From positions 806,001 to 870,000 of the forward strand of contig JAWNZC010000408.1 in NCBI GenBank assembly GCA_035771165.1: 64,000 nt of DNA, read 5' to 3'. The position numbers and the translations under genes were made by a program. Under the pieces are notes generated by a model. That model was not told the origin of the DNA. It ran no database searches and saw only the letters and a list, made by a program, of their open reading frames with translations. The DNA is from Paragorgia papillata. Taxonomy: Eukaryota > Cnidaria > Anthozoa > Scleralcyonacea > Coralliidae. The first letter of the stretch is position 1; each line of letters opens with the position of its first letter. Positions 49,846-62,285 of this stretch are shown here, in pieces.

Positions 49846-52800
49846 ATGGCATCAGAGACATCTTCAGGTATGTTTTGGTTGAGACTTTAACATGATTAAA
49901 GGTATCAACCGAGTGTTTGTTTTTGAACTTTTAACTTTTTTGTTGATTTTCCGGGCAGATGAATTTTTAATAAGTCTTTTGAGTTTTTGAGTTTTTTGCC
50001 TAATTTTTGCCTTTTTTGGGACTTTTGAGGGATTCATTTGGACTTTTCGAGTTTTCGTGTATGAAATATCTGTATGAAAAAAATACATGTCCTTTCATAG
50101 ATTGTACAATTTGGAACACTTTTTTATATAGTTTGTGTTTCCTGTGAACAAATGTATAGTGGGAGTCATACTTGCCTCTCATGCCTCAAGCCCTGTCACA
50201 ATTTTGTGCCATGCAGCACCAGTGGGTCTATTGAGGGATATGGTGCACAAGTGCTATGTTCTAAATGCCAAGGTACCGTAAATTTAGGCTGTGTCATGCC
50301 CATGTGGCAATAGATTGGTTGTATATACTATATAATAATCTTTTACTCTTATTTTTACAAAGAACTGAAAATAATTTGAACAATTATGTAAAAGATGATA
50401 TTGATTACTATTACTCTCTCGTTTGTAGCAAAAGATGCAGCAGATAAACCTGCAGATAAACCTGCTAATAATAGTAAATTTCCTAAAAAGCAAGGCAATT
50501 TGCTATCTTTTCTTGGGAAGAGCATTTCCAATCCGCGAAAAAGGCCCTTATCGCCACTACCATTTGATTCGGCTAAAAAAACAAAAAGTAATTCAAGATG
50601 TGCCCCATCAAGAGAGCCATGTATCTGCCTAACTTGTTTCAAGTAAGTTTAAATAACAGTTATACCTGTATTCTGTAAAATAAACTAGTACGCTCTGTAG
50701 CAAATGACGCAACCTCGTAGCCAAGGAGAGACCCTGGGTACGAGGTTGCAAATGACGTTGAAATAGCATTATATATACGCTATAGCATCAATGTAATTAG
50801 CCTTTCTCACGCCGCCATTTTTGGCGTACTGGCTTTTCCAGATCTAAGATTGTAATCATTAAATATGGGATTTGTATTACTATTGGTGTAAGTATAATCA
50901 TTATAAGTTAATTTACAGTTAAATATTTGAAAAATTGTTTTCACATCGCTTCGATTTTTTATATCATTTACAAAAAAAGTACCCAAAAATGGCGAATTTG
51001 GCCTTCGTGAAAAAGGCTAATTTACTGCAATACTAATCGGATCCAGAATTTATTGCAACTTGTGAGTTCTGACTAATTCAGTTTACCTTACTTGTATAGG
51101 ACTGATAAAACAATGTCTCCGTTAAAGTTCTACTTATGTCGCAGTGATAAGCAAACAAAAACGCGCCACATAGAAAAAGTTCATGCCATTACGGATGCCG
51201 AAAATAGTCACATTCAGTTTGTAGATATTAATGACCTAGAGGCAAAAGAAGCTCTGAATTGTTATAGAAAAGCAATTAATACGACAACAGTTGAAAAAGG
51301 AAACAAATATAGTCAAGAAACCACAGCAACAGGCCAGTCTGCTGGTGCAAGCATCTTATCACCCTTACAGGTTGAAGATGAAATTCCTGCAGAAAATCTG
51401 TTACCGTCTGCGGATGAACACCAGACAACTGGAACATCCCAAATATCGTATGATAATGCACTTGAGTCAAAATTAAATACAGTTATAGATATGCTTAAAA
51501 ATTTGTCCACAAAAATTGAGAAGCCAAGCCCAAGTTATCCTGCCATCTCCACGATAGTGAAAGAATTGTCTACCAATGAAAACAGTCAATTGGACTGGCG
51601 TACAATAGAAAATGTCATGGAGCTGACAGAAAAAGTACCAAGTATCAGATTTTTTGCTGGTCAAAATGGCCTAAATGGTTGTGTTAGATGTCAAACTTGC
51701 TTTGACTACGTTTTCGCTCGCGAAGGAGTTTTGGCAAAGCGTGACCCAATGTTGATTGATAATGATGACGGACAGGCGATTGCAACCCATATTAAAAAGT
51801 ATGATCTTGTTTTTAAAAATCGTTTTTCAACATTTCATCTTTTTAACGTACTGGTATTTGTGTTTATAGATGTGGTAGTAACATATCTACAGGTCTATTC
51901 TTGGAAGCAAGAAATGTCAATGAAATCGTCGAAGGTAAAAATGACTACTGGTACCACCTGAAGAGCAGAATTAAGAATCATCATAGCTGTGTTGGAGATA
52001 ACGCCAAGACGCATTTGGAGGCCCTCAAGGTAGAAAATTGCCGCAGTAAGAAATAAGCCATATTTAAGGGGGGAAATAAATCGCGACCTGCCTAAGACAC
52101 TGTATGCAAGAGGCGGATACACTATAAATTAAATGGTCAAATTCTAATAAGTCACTACTTATTGTGGACCAATGTCACAATGTGAACCAATGTGTGTTGG
52201 CTACCTCCTAATCAAGCTTTATCATTTATTGTAGGCTAAACACATGAAAAACAAATTAGAGAAAAGAGGTGTCAACGTTATGAAGAATCTCGTCAGGGTC
52301 GCGCTTTCTGTTGTCGAATCTAAATGTGCCGCTACCCATTTCGAAACACAAATCGCTGCACACATTTCAACTGGTTCCGACATGGGAGACATTGGCCATA
52401 GTCGGAAACAATTTAACGACATTCTGAGGGCAACCGAGATCTATTTTGATAAGCAAATCGAGGAATACCTCCTAACACCCCTTCAGAATACCTTATTGCC
52501 CCCTCATTTTTGTGGGCTTGCCGATAAATCTACAGTTCACAGAGTCACCAACCAGGGAGTCGTTATAACCACGATGGTGCAGGGGATCAAAACGGCAATC
52601 GCTGTCCAAGCACCCGCTGTGTACCATGGTGCTGATGAATACCAGTCAGAAGGCGTTACTGGCGCATGTGCTCCGGAGCTGGCTGAAACTATGTACGATA
52701 CAATTAAAAAGGCTTACCCCAGGCTGGCGGAAACGCTAGGAAACTCGTGGCAGGGTAGCGTTCTTGATGGGCAATACCAAGCAAAAGGGTTCGCTGAAAA

Positions 52801-55107
52801 ACTAAATAGCCTTTTGAAGAAACCAGTGTCTGAATTCGTGGATGTAGTATGGGATCCTCCTCACTGGACAAATCTGGCCATAGAGGATGTGTTCGAGGGA
52901 AAGGTTGGGGAGTCAAAGGAATTTATGAAGCGATTGATAAGTATTAATCCTAACATATTTCTTAATACTTAAATTGTTAAAAGTATTGCTGTCTTTATTT
53001 CATTATAACGCGTCCCATGCAAATAACGTTTTACTATATTTATTATGCAGATCGAAGCTCAGTTGTCCACAAGTTATTTCAAAGAGGAAAACACTTGCTG
53101 CAGCAAGGAAGAAAGCAGACGAAATGCAAAAAACTCTTCATCTAACAAGTCGGACCTGTGCAACCCGGTTTTCCACTTCTCAAGTTCATGAGTTCAGGAA
53201 ATTGCTTTCGTCAATTCACATCTATATGGCGACATATACCGAGTTGCACCAGAAGGACAACGATTTTGAAGTCAAGCAGTTTGAAATATGTGGTCAAGAT
53301 TTTATCGCTGACATATGCGGTTGCGTCGATGTTACAACTCTAGTGATAACCTATCTAGTGGATTTACAAGGCGTTCAAGTTCCCGTCTGGAAAGCGGCGG
53401 TGTGGTACCCAAAAGTAAGCACAGATATGAATAATCTTGACAAGCTATCGATAGACAATCCCCCAGACACCTGCATTAATCTCAAGTCTAACATTGACGA
53501 CATCAAGGAATTTACATTTCACGATCAGGAATTAGTTGAAGGTTGGTTAGTCGTTGGATCAGAAGTGTGCCATGTCACCGGCGAGGAAAGATCTGAAATT
53601 CTAACGTGGAAATTGCGACAACTGGAAGATGTTCAAAAAGATCTGCAACAGTTGGCTAAAGCTTTGTCTGCCTCTTTGGAAAGTCGTCATAACAAATGTT
53701 TGTCAAGCCTCCAGCATGCCCTTACCTGCATGGACATTGACACTCTCGTCAATCTCCTAGTAGGGAAGCGCAATAATGCATGTGGTTATCCGTCCCTGAC
53801 ACGTGAAGATGACTTTGTCGAACATGGTAAAAGGGAGTTCAAGAAATTTTACAATTATGTTTGCTCCCTAGACCATGTAAAAGAACTGGCGGAAAATCAT
53901 TTTACGGAGTTAAAACTAAGAACTGTATATAGTGATGAGATATTAGCCAAGCTGAAGAACACTTTGAAGATCATATTGTGGACACCTCAGCATTTGCAAA
54001 TTCTATCTAGTTGGTTAACATTCTTGACCGTGGGGAAAAAGGGCCAGGTAATTTCATTTGACCGGCAGATGAAATGCATGATGCATTGATGCATTCTCGT
54101 TTGACTGGGACGGATATTACTGACTTGATACACGGTAGTATTTCAAGTAAATCTTATCTTGCTCTTAAAAGTATGATTAGTAACATCCTATCTTGCTGCC
54201 TTAGGTTTTTGTGTACATAATTGACATGGCCTTAATCAAATTGTGACTTTCATTACATTACAGGTACTAGAGAACAGTCTTGAATGCGAGGTGCAAAGCC
54301 TAGTAAAGCTTATTGAATTCCAGCGCATCCAATCTTCCTATTTTGAGAAGACCTATTACCTTCAAAATCTTTATAATGCAACTTTTGTGACAGATGACAA
54401 CAAACTTAAGACGTTTGTGGTATTGATCAATGAAGGTGAAGTCTACAGGTACAAGTACTTGGGCATGTAAAAATTGGTGTCATGTCTTTGTTATATTACC
54501 TGCATAACAACATGTACATTCAATACAATTTTATGAATGTTATCGTTTTAGATCTTTGTATGTGGATGAATTTGTGTTTGATCAGGTTGGTGTTGAGATG
54601 AGCATAGCAACAGACATCGCCTTAGCACTCGGGAACACTGAATCCATCGTTGAGTCCTTATATTCTGTGATGAAATCTCAGTGCATGGAAGGCGGTCAAG
54701 AAAACAGTACATTGGCTTTACGGTATAATTTTAGTTGCTACCTTTTAAAATTTGAAGATGCTTATAAATATTTAAAGAACTATATTGTTCGTAAATTTTG
54801 TGAATGTTAAGTTAGTTGACATGTGCAGTAATGCAATTCCAAAGGAGGTCAAAAGTCAAAACATCAAAATTAAAGCATTGTTTTTTTCAGAACCAAAATT
54901 GACTGGCTGATGCCCAATGTAATTCAGGCAGATAAGATAGTAGCCGGAGTTGCAGACCTCTACATCAAAGGTGATTCAAGCCACAAGCTTCCTAGGCATC
55001 GCTGGCCTGTAATGAGTGCGAAAGCAACGTTCAGTCACGGAAAGGATTTTGGAAAAGTCATTTCGAGAAAAAAAAGCGATGCTGTCCGATTACCTTTTCT
55101 AGTATGA
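49846..55107 (+). CDS. hAT-like transposase with BED-type zinc finger (multi-exon)
   Basis: Exons inferred from GT-AG sites and phase: 49846-49867; possibly about 50155-50271 (CLSCLK...CSKC); 50429-50642 (basic linker ending CICLTCF); 51100 to about 51818; about 51871-52030; 52233-52970; further exons to about 54090, about 54265-54470, 54552-54720 and 54892-55107. The CxxC of exon ending 50642 and RHIEKVH at the start of the next make a BED finger split by an intron. The core has CGLADKST and GSVLDGQYQ, then VVWDPPHW, the Asp-containing blocks of a DDE/hAT-related group. No clear stop was noticed inside exons, so it may be functional. Exact exon ends after 52970 are uncertain. Confidence 0.7.
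50709..50752. repeat. Short palindrome GCAACCTCGTA...TACGAGGTTGC
   Basis: 44-bp inverted repeat in an intron of the hAT gene, with the same ACCTCGTACCCAGGG phrase as the dispersed repeat at 42768 and 47832. Confidence 0.7.
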
Positions 55108-55437
55108 AAGAATAACATAATCTGCATGCAACATTTTAGCATAATTAGCACTACGAAAACAATTATGTAATATATTAATTGCCCGTTGAGTTTTGTAAAT
55201 TTGTTCTTTGTAAACAAAATAACGTTTACAGTTATACAGTAAAAGACAGGCAGCAAGGCTTCAATGTTTACTGTTTAGTGGTCAGCGGTATTGCGTGTAG
55301 TCGTTTGAACTTTTGACTTGCATCTTGCGGCAGCAATATAATAATATTGCATTGCGGCATTGCGGCAGGATAGAATGCATGGTCTTGTCAACCTGCGGCA
55401 GTCTCCTGCGGCAGCCAAAGCGTACTTTCCACTATGG

Positions 55438-55445
55438 GAGAAAAG
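55438..55445. repeat. hAT target duplication, right (GAGAAAAG)
   Basis: Equal to 49449-49456. Confidence 0.93.
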
Positions 55446-56601
55446 GTGTTCAAGAAGAATTTCAATGAGATAGCAGAGACTATGCCAAATGCACAAGAGC
55501 CAATTTCGAGTGAACATGAATCTGGAGAATGCATGCAACCTGTACATGTAGCTGAAAATCTTCAAGAACAGCTTCAACTTCTCCAGAAAAAAACATGATG
55601 CATTGCAGGGGAAACATGACACATTGCAGAAGAAATATGATGATGACATGAAGACAATGGAGCAACAACTATTCCGCATTGAACGATTTATAGGTAGTGA
55701 TCATGATTTTAGATTTTATACCAGTTTCCCTGACTATAGCACATTTAAAGTATTTTTTGATTATTTATCTCCTGCATGCAATAGCTTGATCTATTATGGA
55801 TCTAGTACAGGTATTTTAAGCTCACAACAGCAAACAAAACGTGGCAAACCAAGGTCAATATCTCCAGAACAGGAATTATTTATGGTGTTAGTTAGATTAC
55901 GTTGTGGTTTACTGATTGAAGATATAGCACATCGATTCAGTTTGTCATCATCGCATGTTTCTCGGATCTGGATCACATGGCTTACCTTTCTTCACCAACA
56001 ACTCAGAATGCTACCAATTTGGCCAAGCCGTAAATTTGTTGATGACAACATGCCTGACTGTTTCAAGCAAACCTTTCCACAAACAAGAGTGATAATTGAC
56101 TGTACTGAGATTTATATTGAAATGCCATCCTCATGCAGAAGCCAGTCAGTCACATTTTCAAATTACAAACATCATAACACTGCCAAGGGGCTGCTTGGCA
56201 TCTCTCCAAATGGGTACCCAAGCTTTGTGTCGAGCCTTTATGGAGGGAGAACAAGTGACAAGAAAATCACAAATGACTGCGGAATTTTGAAACTTCTGGA
56301 GAGAGGTGACCAGATCATGGCAGATCGTGGGTTTGATATTGAAGGAGACCTCCCAGACAGGGTAACCCTAAATATTCCTGCCTTTTTGAAGGGGAAAGAA
56401 CAACTTTCAGTTGAAGAAGAAACATCAACAAGAAGAATAGCTTCTGTTAGAGTCCATGTTGAAAGGGCCATTTCAAGAATAAAGAGCTTCCGAATTTTGC
56501 AACAGGTGTTTCCAATAACATCAGCTCAAAATCTAGATAAAATCTGGACTGTTTGCTCATATATCAGTTTATTTATGCCCCCTTTGATACAGGGCATATA
56601 A
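55446..56601 (+). pseudogene. ISL2EU transposase, C-terminal DDE part
   Basis: Continues the THAP protein after the hAT. The frame from 55446 meets a stop at 55594-55596 just after a run of seven A (about 55587-55593); one base fewer would bring it into the long frame that runs to 56601, so this is a +1 frameshift. The long frame has a coiled coil (KYDDDMKTMEQQ), a helix-turn-helix-like LIEDIAHRFSLSSSHVSRIW, then DDE_4-type blocks: VIIDCTEIYI (Asp), QIMADRGFDI (Asp) and VRVHVERAISRIKSF (Glu). Catalytic residues are all present. The gene is dead through both the insertion and the frameshift. Confidence 0.88.
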
Positions 56602-56702
56602 AAACATTACATTTATTATTGTTGTAAAGCAACATATAAATTATACATGTATATTGACAAAAACATGTTGATTAAATGTGTTGTTAACAAATTAAAAGTG
56701 CT

Positions 56703-58301
56703 TTACTGTCTTAAAATTGGTAGAATGTATGTAAAATAAAAATTTGTGAGCTCAGGCAGCATTTCCTTTTCCCACAAGTCCTGGTCAAAGTATACTCTTT
56801 CAACATGCAAGTCTTTGCTAGTATAAACAATGAAGTCAGACCACTGCACTTTAAGTAGTGCCATGGTTCCTTGCAACTGATAATAATATACATGCTGTTG
56901 TTTTAAATTAACTTTACCATTATTAGTACCTAAGTAAAAGGTACAGTCTTTACATGCTTCTTCAATAGTTAATTCTCTTTTTGAGTAGGGACACTTAATC
57001 TCACCAATGCCAAAAGGCGAAACCTCCTGTGCATCACTGATTAGAAAATCTGGACTAGCACCTAACCACGGGGAAGTTCTATTAACAACTAAACCACATG
57101 ATGAGCACACTTTAACTGTTTGGTTTTGAAGTTCCTTAAAATTTAAATATGCTTCAATGGCTGTGTCTTCATTGTCTTTACCCCACTTACAAGGTGTTGG
57201 AATTCTTTGCTTTGGTGACTGGCTTTGCAACTTATTTAAGAGTGACTTAGGGTAGTTTTGTTTCCTTCACTTAAGGACAGCACCAAAGTTTGAGGCAGTC
57301 AGTCTCAGCTTTCGTTCCTCATACCATTTTTCACAATCAGATTGGCCCCTAGTGTTCCTTTCAATTTCCAATGTTGTTTCATGTGTTGTACCTAAATTTT
57401 TTTCCACAAATGCCATATTATTTTCATCTATATATGTTTGGTTAATTGTGTCTACTTTCAAATTTTCTAACATTTGTTCCCGAATATGAGTGTCATGTAA
57501 ACAACAGGTACTTATATCCTGGGATTCTGTGCATTTTTTCTTGGATGGAAGATTGTTATGTAGTTCCTCGAATGAAATAGGTTTACAGTCATTTGATACC
57601 AACAATTTACTAAGGTAACTAGCTTTCCCTGCCTGGTCTAATCCATGAGCCAATCCCTCGATTCTGGCATGGCTTAATTCTCTTGCAAAATGTGGGGTAG
57701 GATTGTAGTTGACTGCTTCTCTGTTTGGTAATTTATGTTTTCTTCCTTTGTTGTCCTTTTCATAAGAGGCCTTTTCAAAACTTAAATCTTCAAAAAGCAT
57801 TGCTTCATCTGTTTCATCATTTCTTGGGACATGCCATTGTTGAAGAAGCTGTGTGCAGGTTGGATCATCAGGAACTTCTGTTAATTCCAACTGTGTATAA
57901 TCAAGAATTTGAAACAACAGTGCAGCAACATGTTTGCAGCATCCACCTTTTCCAGCTTTGCATGAACAATTTCCATAAACAACATCCCCTGTCAACTGAT
58001 TTAAGTGCACATAGACAACATAACTTTTACTCTTCATCGAGGCATGGACTGTTCCTTTTATTAAATAACATACTTGGTCACCATCTTTTTTTACTTCTGG
58101 TTTCACTTGAACTTGTTTCACATACCTATCTTTGAAAAGCTGGTAACCTAATTTCTTGTGTTTATAAGCACCAGTTGCACTGTCATCTGCTTGGGTTTCA
58201 GTTATAAAATGTTTTTGCAGCAAATCATGTGAAAATGGTGGAAGTGACTTTAAATCTCTTGTCCATGGCTGCAGTATTTTGTTGTTGTTTTCTTCATTCA
58301 T
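56703..58301 (-). pseudogene. ISL2EU SWIM-YqaJ nuclease with one in-frame stop
   Basis: Two frames in the same phase: 58301-57267 (344 codons) and 57266-56703. A single TGA (57269-57267) separates them. The first part has MNEENNNKIL (from the right inverted repeat), a SWIM zinc finger (GNCSCKAGKGGCCKHVAALL, about 134-153) and RLTASNFGAVLK, the start of the YqaJ domain. The second has WGKDNEDTAIEAY, GASPDFLI (Asp) and IGEIKCPYS (Glu-x-Lys), the lambda-exonuclease-type active site. YqaJ proteins are 5'-3' exonucleases; here presumably for processing transposition intermediates. TGA may derive from CGA by CpG decay. Confidence 0.88.
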
Positions 58302-59320
58302 TGTTTGTGGTTTGGCTTCTGTTTACTTATTTATTTAATATTTATTTATTTAACACTACTAACTATCCTAACTATTTATATAAATTTGTACACAATTATT
58401 CTTTGAATTTTAACCTAACTAAATCCTGGTAATAGTTAAACTAAATTATTTACAATTCTATAATGCAATTAAATTAATTATCCAATATGCAATTAAATTC
58501 TTTTTATCAAATTTATAAAACAAAGCTTATCAAACGTTATCAAACCACAGTAAAAAAATAAAACTGTGCCAACAGCCTCGACAGCTTGGAAAATCAACTT
58601 TTCAGCTAAATGCTTATATTATTTAAAACCTTTAAAACCTACTGCAATTAATGAAGTTAAGAAGCCTCTTCCACGATTACAAAGAAATTCAGAAACAAAA
58701 TACCAGCATAAATACCAAATTACAGTTTGTGTTCAAGTTAACGCTTTTGTAAAAGACCTGAGCGTTCCCGTTGACAAGGAAACCGGGCTTACTGGCGCCA
58801 AAACAAATTTAAAGGTCTGTCTCTTTGGTAAGTGTTTATCGAACGTCTGATCGTAATTAAGGACAAACTTGCTCGAGATTGCAGAGACGAAAAAGGCATC
58901 AACATGCATTCCGATGCTCAAAATATTTGCGATCTAAGTAAATTAGGCATCGCTGCTTAGTCCTATAACAAAAGATTCTTATGAGATTAAATAGCCAAGT
59001 CTACTCACCTACAATTGTACAGTAAGACGCTTCTTCTAGAATGTTTATCTTCGAACCGCCATTGTTTGTCCAGTCAACCCGAGTCAATATTTCCAACAGA
59101 AACCGCCGCGATTGCCTTATATCTAGTTTAGGGTCCGAGTAAAAACCTCCCTAACCGTAGAGATAAGTTTTGTTGCTATTTTATTTGATGACACTCGTTT
59201 AAAAAGCAAAAGTCCTCTGCCCCACAAAATCCCCGCTCCTCTCCCGCCATTTTGCTTGGCAGATGAGCGTTACCACTCTACCATGATGCATTGCGTTTTT
59301 TGTTAAAAGGGGAAGGGTCC
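58275..59320 (-). repeat. ISL2EU right inverted repeat (~1,045 bp)
   Basis: Complement of the left repeat with a few substitutions and small indels (for example around 58388 and 58525). Confidence 0.88.
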
Positions 59321-59322
59321 AT

Positions 59323-59534
59323 TAGGGTTTGAACTGTGTATTTTAATATAAACTTACATAGAACAGAACATACATACAAGTGTTTTGTCGTGTCAGGCTG
59401 TCAGCATCTTTTTCAGATATTAAAAAGTTATATCGGTTACGGAACGAAAAGTTTTGAAAAGTAAAGCGTTTTTCCCCCCATTTTTCATTATTCATTATTT
59501 GGGTGATTCTCTTTTAAAGGGGAAGGACAAGAGC
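59323..59534. other. Spacer between ISL2EU and foldback element
   Basis: No coding content; host or older repeat sequence. Confidence 0.5.
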
Positions 59535-61721
59535 AATAGACAATTCCCATTATAGCAAAGCATCATGGGAAATGTGGTAGGCTTCACTTGCAGGCGAAAT
59601 GGCCGCCGCGAAGCGAGCATTTTGCTTGTGAGAAGAATGGATTCTTTTAAGCACATTTTTTGTAGCGCAGGAGAATTTCGAAAAGGGCAATGTATTTGTG
59701 GGACTATAAAGAACGTTGTGTGCCAAAGACAGCGAAATCAGAGCAGAAATGGACGGGAAAATTGCTATAGAGCTATTGAAGGAGTGAAGAATATGCGAGT
59801 AAATACGTTCCAGAAGGGAGGTTTCTCTCGACGTTTTCAGGTGAGTAAGCTTAGTGAACATAGGACAGCTCATCATTTTGCCTCACAGACATGTGTGTGT
59901 TGTTGTTCTATCGCGATCTCGTGTTTTCTGAATTGCCAAGTGTTCTGTAATGATTTTTTCGTTTGTTGAAATTGACAACTTTTGGCGACGATGTCTGTCA
60001 TTCGTTCGATTAAGCATGTCCCCTCTGAAGACAATGTTTTTAAAGAGTCTTTACATTTTTTGGCGCGGAAACAACCCGGTTTTATCGGCAACGGCACTGG
60101 CACTTTGTAAAAACACCAAGAAGAAAGCGAAGAAAGCACTTTTGCCTGGGTTTCTACTGTTGTTTTTGATTTCTATTCTGTTTCCTTTGTTTTGGTCGGT
60201 TCATATCCTGTCAAATAAACCAGTAGGTTCTAGAACTATTATAGGCTGTAAATATATATTCATAACTATAAATTCGTTTAAAACGTTGAAAATTTACCGA
60301 GTTTTGTTGCTGTGTTGTAGGCAACAAGCTTTGTAAAACACAAGGGGTGGTGGCAGGGGTGCTACACCCCCTATTGGGGAACCATAGCCCCCCCCCCCCC
60401 CACGCCCCATCGGGGAAAACTTACCAAGTTGTCAGGGAATCTGAAAGGAAAATTGTATTTTTGTCAATTGGCAAAGAACTTTTTAACTGATTAAGCCAGA
60501 CAAATAATTACCATAGTTGACCAGGTAAGTGCCCATTTGAAGCAAGCACCCACCCCCCTGTTTAAGGAAAAAGTAATTTTCCAGGCTATTTTTAAACATT
60601 CTCTCAGTACAACTGACCACATCTTCACAAAGGGACCAAAGATGATCTTGTTTCAGACAACTTTCCTGCATTAGACAGGGGCTAAGGTCCCTAACAGGGG
60701 GGCTAGTAGGGGGATTTGGAGTTTTATTTCACAAAAGCATTAATTACTTGTCTGGCTTAATCAGTTAAAAAGTTCTTTGCCCATTGACAAAAATACAATT
60801 TTCCTTTCAGATTCCCTGACAACTTGGTAAGTTTCCCCCGATGGGGCCTGGGGGGGGGGGCTATGGTTCCCCAACAGGGGGTGTAGCACCCCTGCCCCCC
60901 TGGCACCACCCCTTGTGTTTTACAAAGCTTGTTGCCTACAACACAGCAACAAAACTCGGTAAATTTTCAACGTTTTAAACGAATTTATAGTTATGAATAT
61001 ATATTTACAGCCTACAATAGTTCTAGAACCTACTGGTTTATTTGACCGGGATATGAACCGACCACAACAAAGGAAACAGAATAGAAATCAAAAACAACAG
61101 TAGAAACCCAGGCAAAAGTGCTTTCTTCGCTTTCTTCTTGGTGTTTTTACAAAGTGCCAGTGCCGTTGCCGATAAAACCGGGTTGTTTCCGCGCCAAAAA
61201 ATTTAAAGACTCTTTAAAAACATTGTCTTCAGAGGGGACATGCTTAATCGAACGAATGACAGACATCGTCGCCAAAAGTTGTCAATTTCAACAAACGAAA
61301 AAATCATTACAGAACACTTGGTAATTCAGAAAACACGAGATCGCGATAGAACAACAACACACACATGTCTGTGAGGCAAAATGATGAGCTGTCCTATGTT
61401 CACTAAGCTTACTCACCTGAAAACGTCGAGAGAAACCTCCCTTCTGGAACGTATTTACTCGCATATTCTTCACTCCTTCAATAGCTCTTAGCAATTTTCT
61501 CGTCCATTTCTGCTCTGATTTCGCTGTCTTTGGCACACAACGTTCTTTATAGTCCCACAAATACATTGCCCTTTTCGAAATTCTCCTGCGCTACAAAAAA
61601 TGTGCTTAAAAGAATCCATTCTTCTCACAAGCAAAATGCTCGCTTCGCGGCGGCCATTTCGCCTGCAAGTGAAGCCTACCACATTTCCCATGATGCTTTG
61701 CTATAATGGGAATTGTCTATT
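59535..61721. mobile_element. 2.19-kb foldback element related to ISL2EU
   Basis: Two inverted arms of about 975 bp (59535-60515 and 60745-61721) around a ~230-bp centre. Ends AATAGACAATTCCC with flanking AT inside the shared end. The phrase AAAGCATCATGG follows as in ISL2EU (AATGCATCATGG). Each arm has an ORF (59565-59969; partial counterpart at 61288-61691) but the two copies differ and no domain is seen. Arms differ by few substitutions, so it is fairly young. Confidence 0.82.
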
Positions 61722-62285
61722 CGGCTGACAAAAAATAACAAAACATAAATTTAGAAAACCTACCAGATTAATCTAGATCTCAAGCCATGTCACGAACGCC
61801 ATTTTCAAACACGGAACACATCTAAAGTTCGTTGAATACTTGAATCTTTTAGCAAATAATGAAACTTTTTCAAATAATGAAATTTTTTGCGCGGGGCTTA
61901 AAACCATCTCCCTGGCCTTATATAAATATTTTCAGGTAGTCGTTTAATACTTTCGGGGTGACCGCTACTTTCGGAAATTATTACAGGTATCGAAAATTTG
62001 CCGTTAGTTTCGGGAAGCCGCTATGATACTGCGTGCCTGCGTGCCACGCTATCGCTCTGGTAACATGATTTGTTTATTTCTATTCTGTGACGTAACGTAG
62101 TAACCCATCAGTGACGTAACCCGACTGCTACGGCTACTCACGATGCGAGACCGGGATGCCGAGTGATATACGCGGGCAGAAATAATTTGACATGGGAAAG
62201 TGGGAATAGAAAACGAAGTCTTCAACAACGTTTTGTGTGCATCGATGAACGGTTTTATCTCGATATCATGACTAGGTAGCACGCT
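61722..62285. other. 5' flank / promoter region of IFT54
   Basis: No gene. CpG-containing sequence rises towards 62000-62200 before the first exon, with TGACGTAAC at 62088 and 62111 (CREB/ATF-like half sites). A TATA box is not obvious. Confidence 0.4.

Larger units (their letters stand above)
49457..55437 (+). mobile_element. Nested hAT-type transposon, 5,981 bp
   Basis: Ends CCATAGTGGAAAGT and inverse, 8-bp duplication GAGAAAAG. TGCGGCAG recurs several times within ~160 bp of both ends. It carries its own multi-exon transposase gene. It landed inside the ISL2EU transposase coding sequence. Confidence 0.9.
48107..59320. mobile_element. ISL2EU DNA transposon with ~1-kb inverted repeats, 11,214 bp
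   Basis: Ends read GGACCCTTCCCCTTTTAACA inward on both sides, flanked by AT (48105-48106, 59321-59322), a 2-bp duplication. It encodes a THAP-DDE transposase and a SWIM-YqaJ nuclease, the ISL2EU gene pair. A 5,981-bp hAT copy is nested inside; without it the element is about 5.2 kb. Both genes carry disabling changes. Confidence 0.88.

Noticed and set aside
59873..61324. Mirror-image ORFs in the foldback arms
   Set aside because: They exist in both arms because of the inverted duplication; no domain and the frames end differently.
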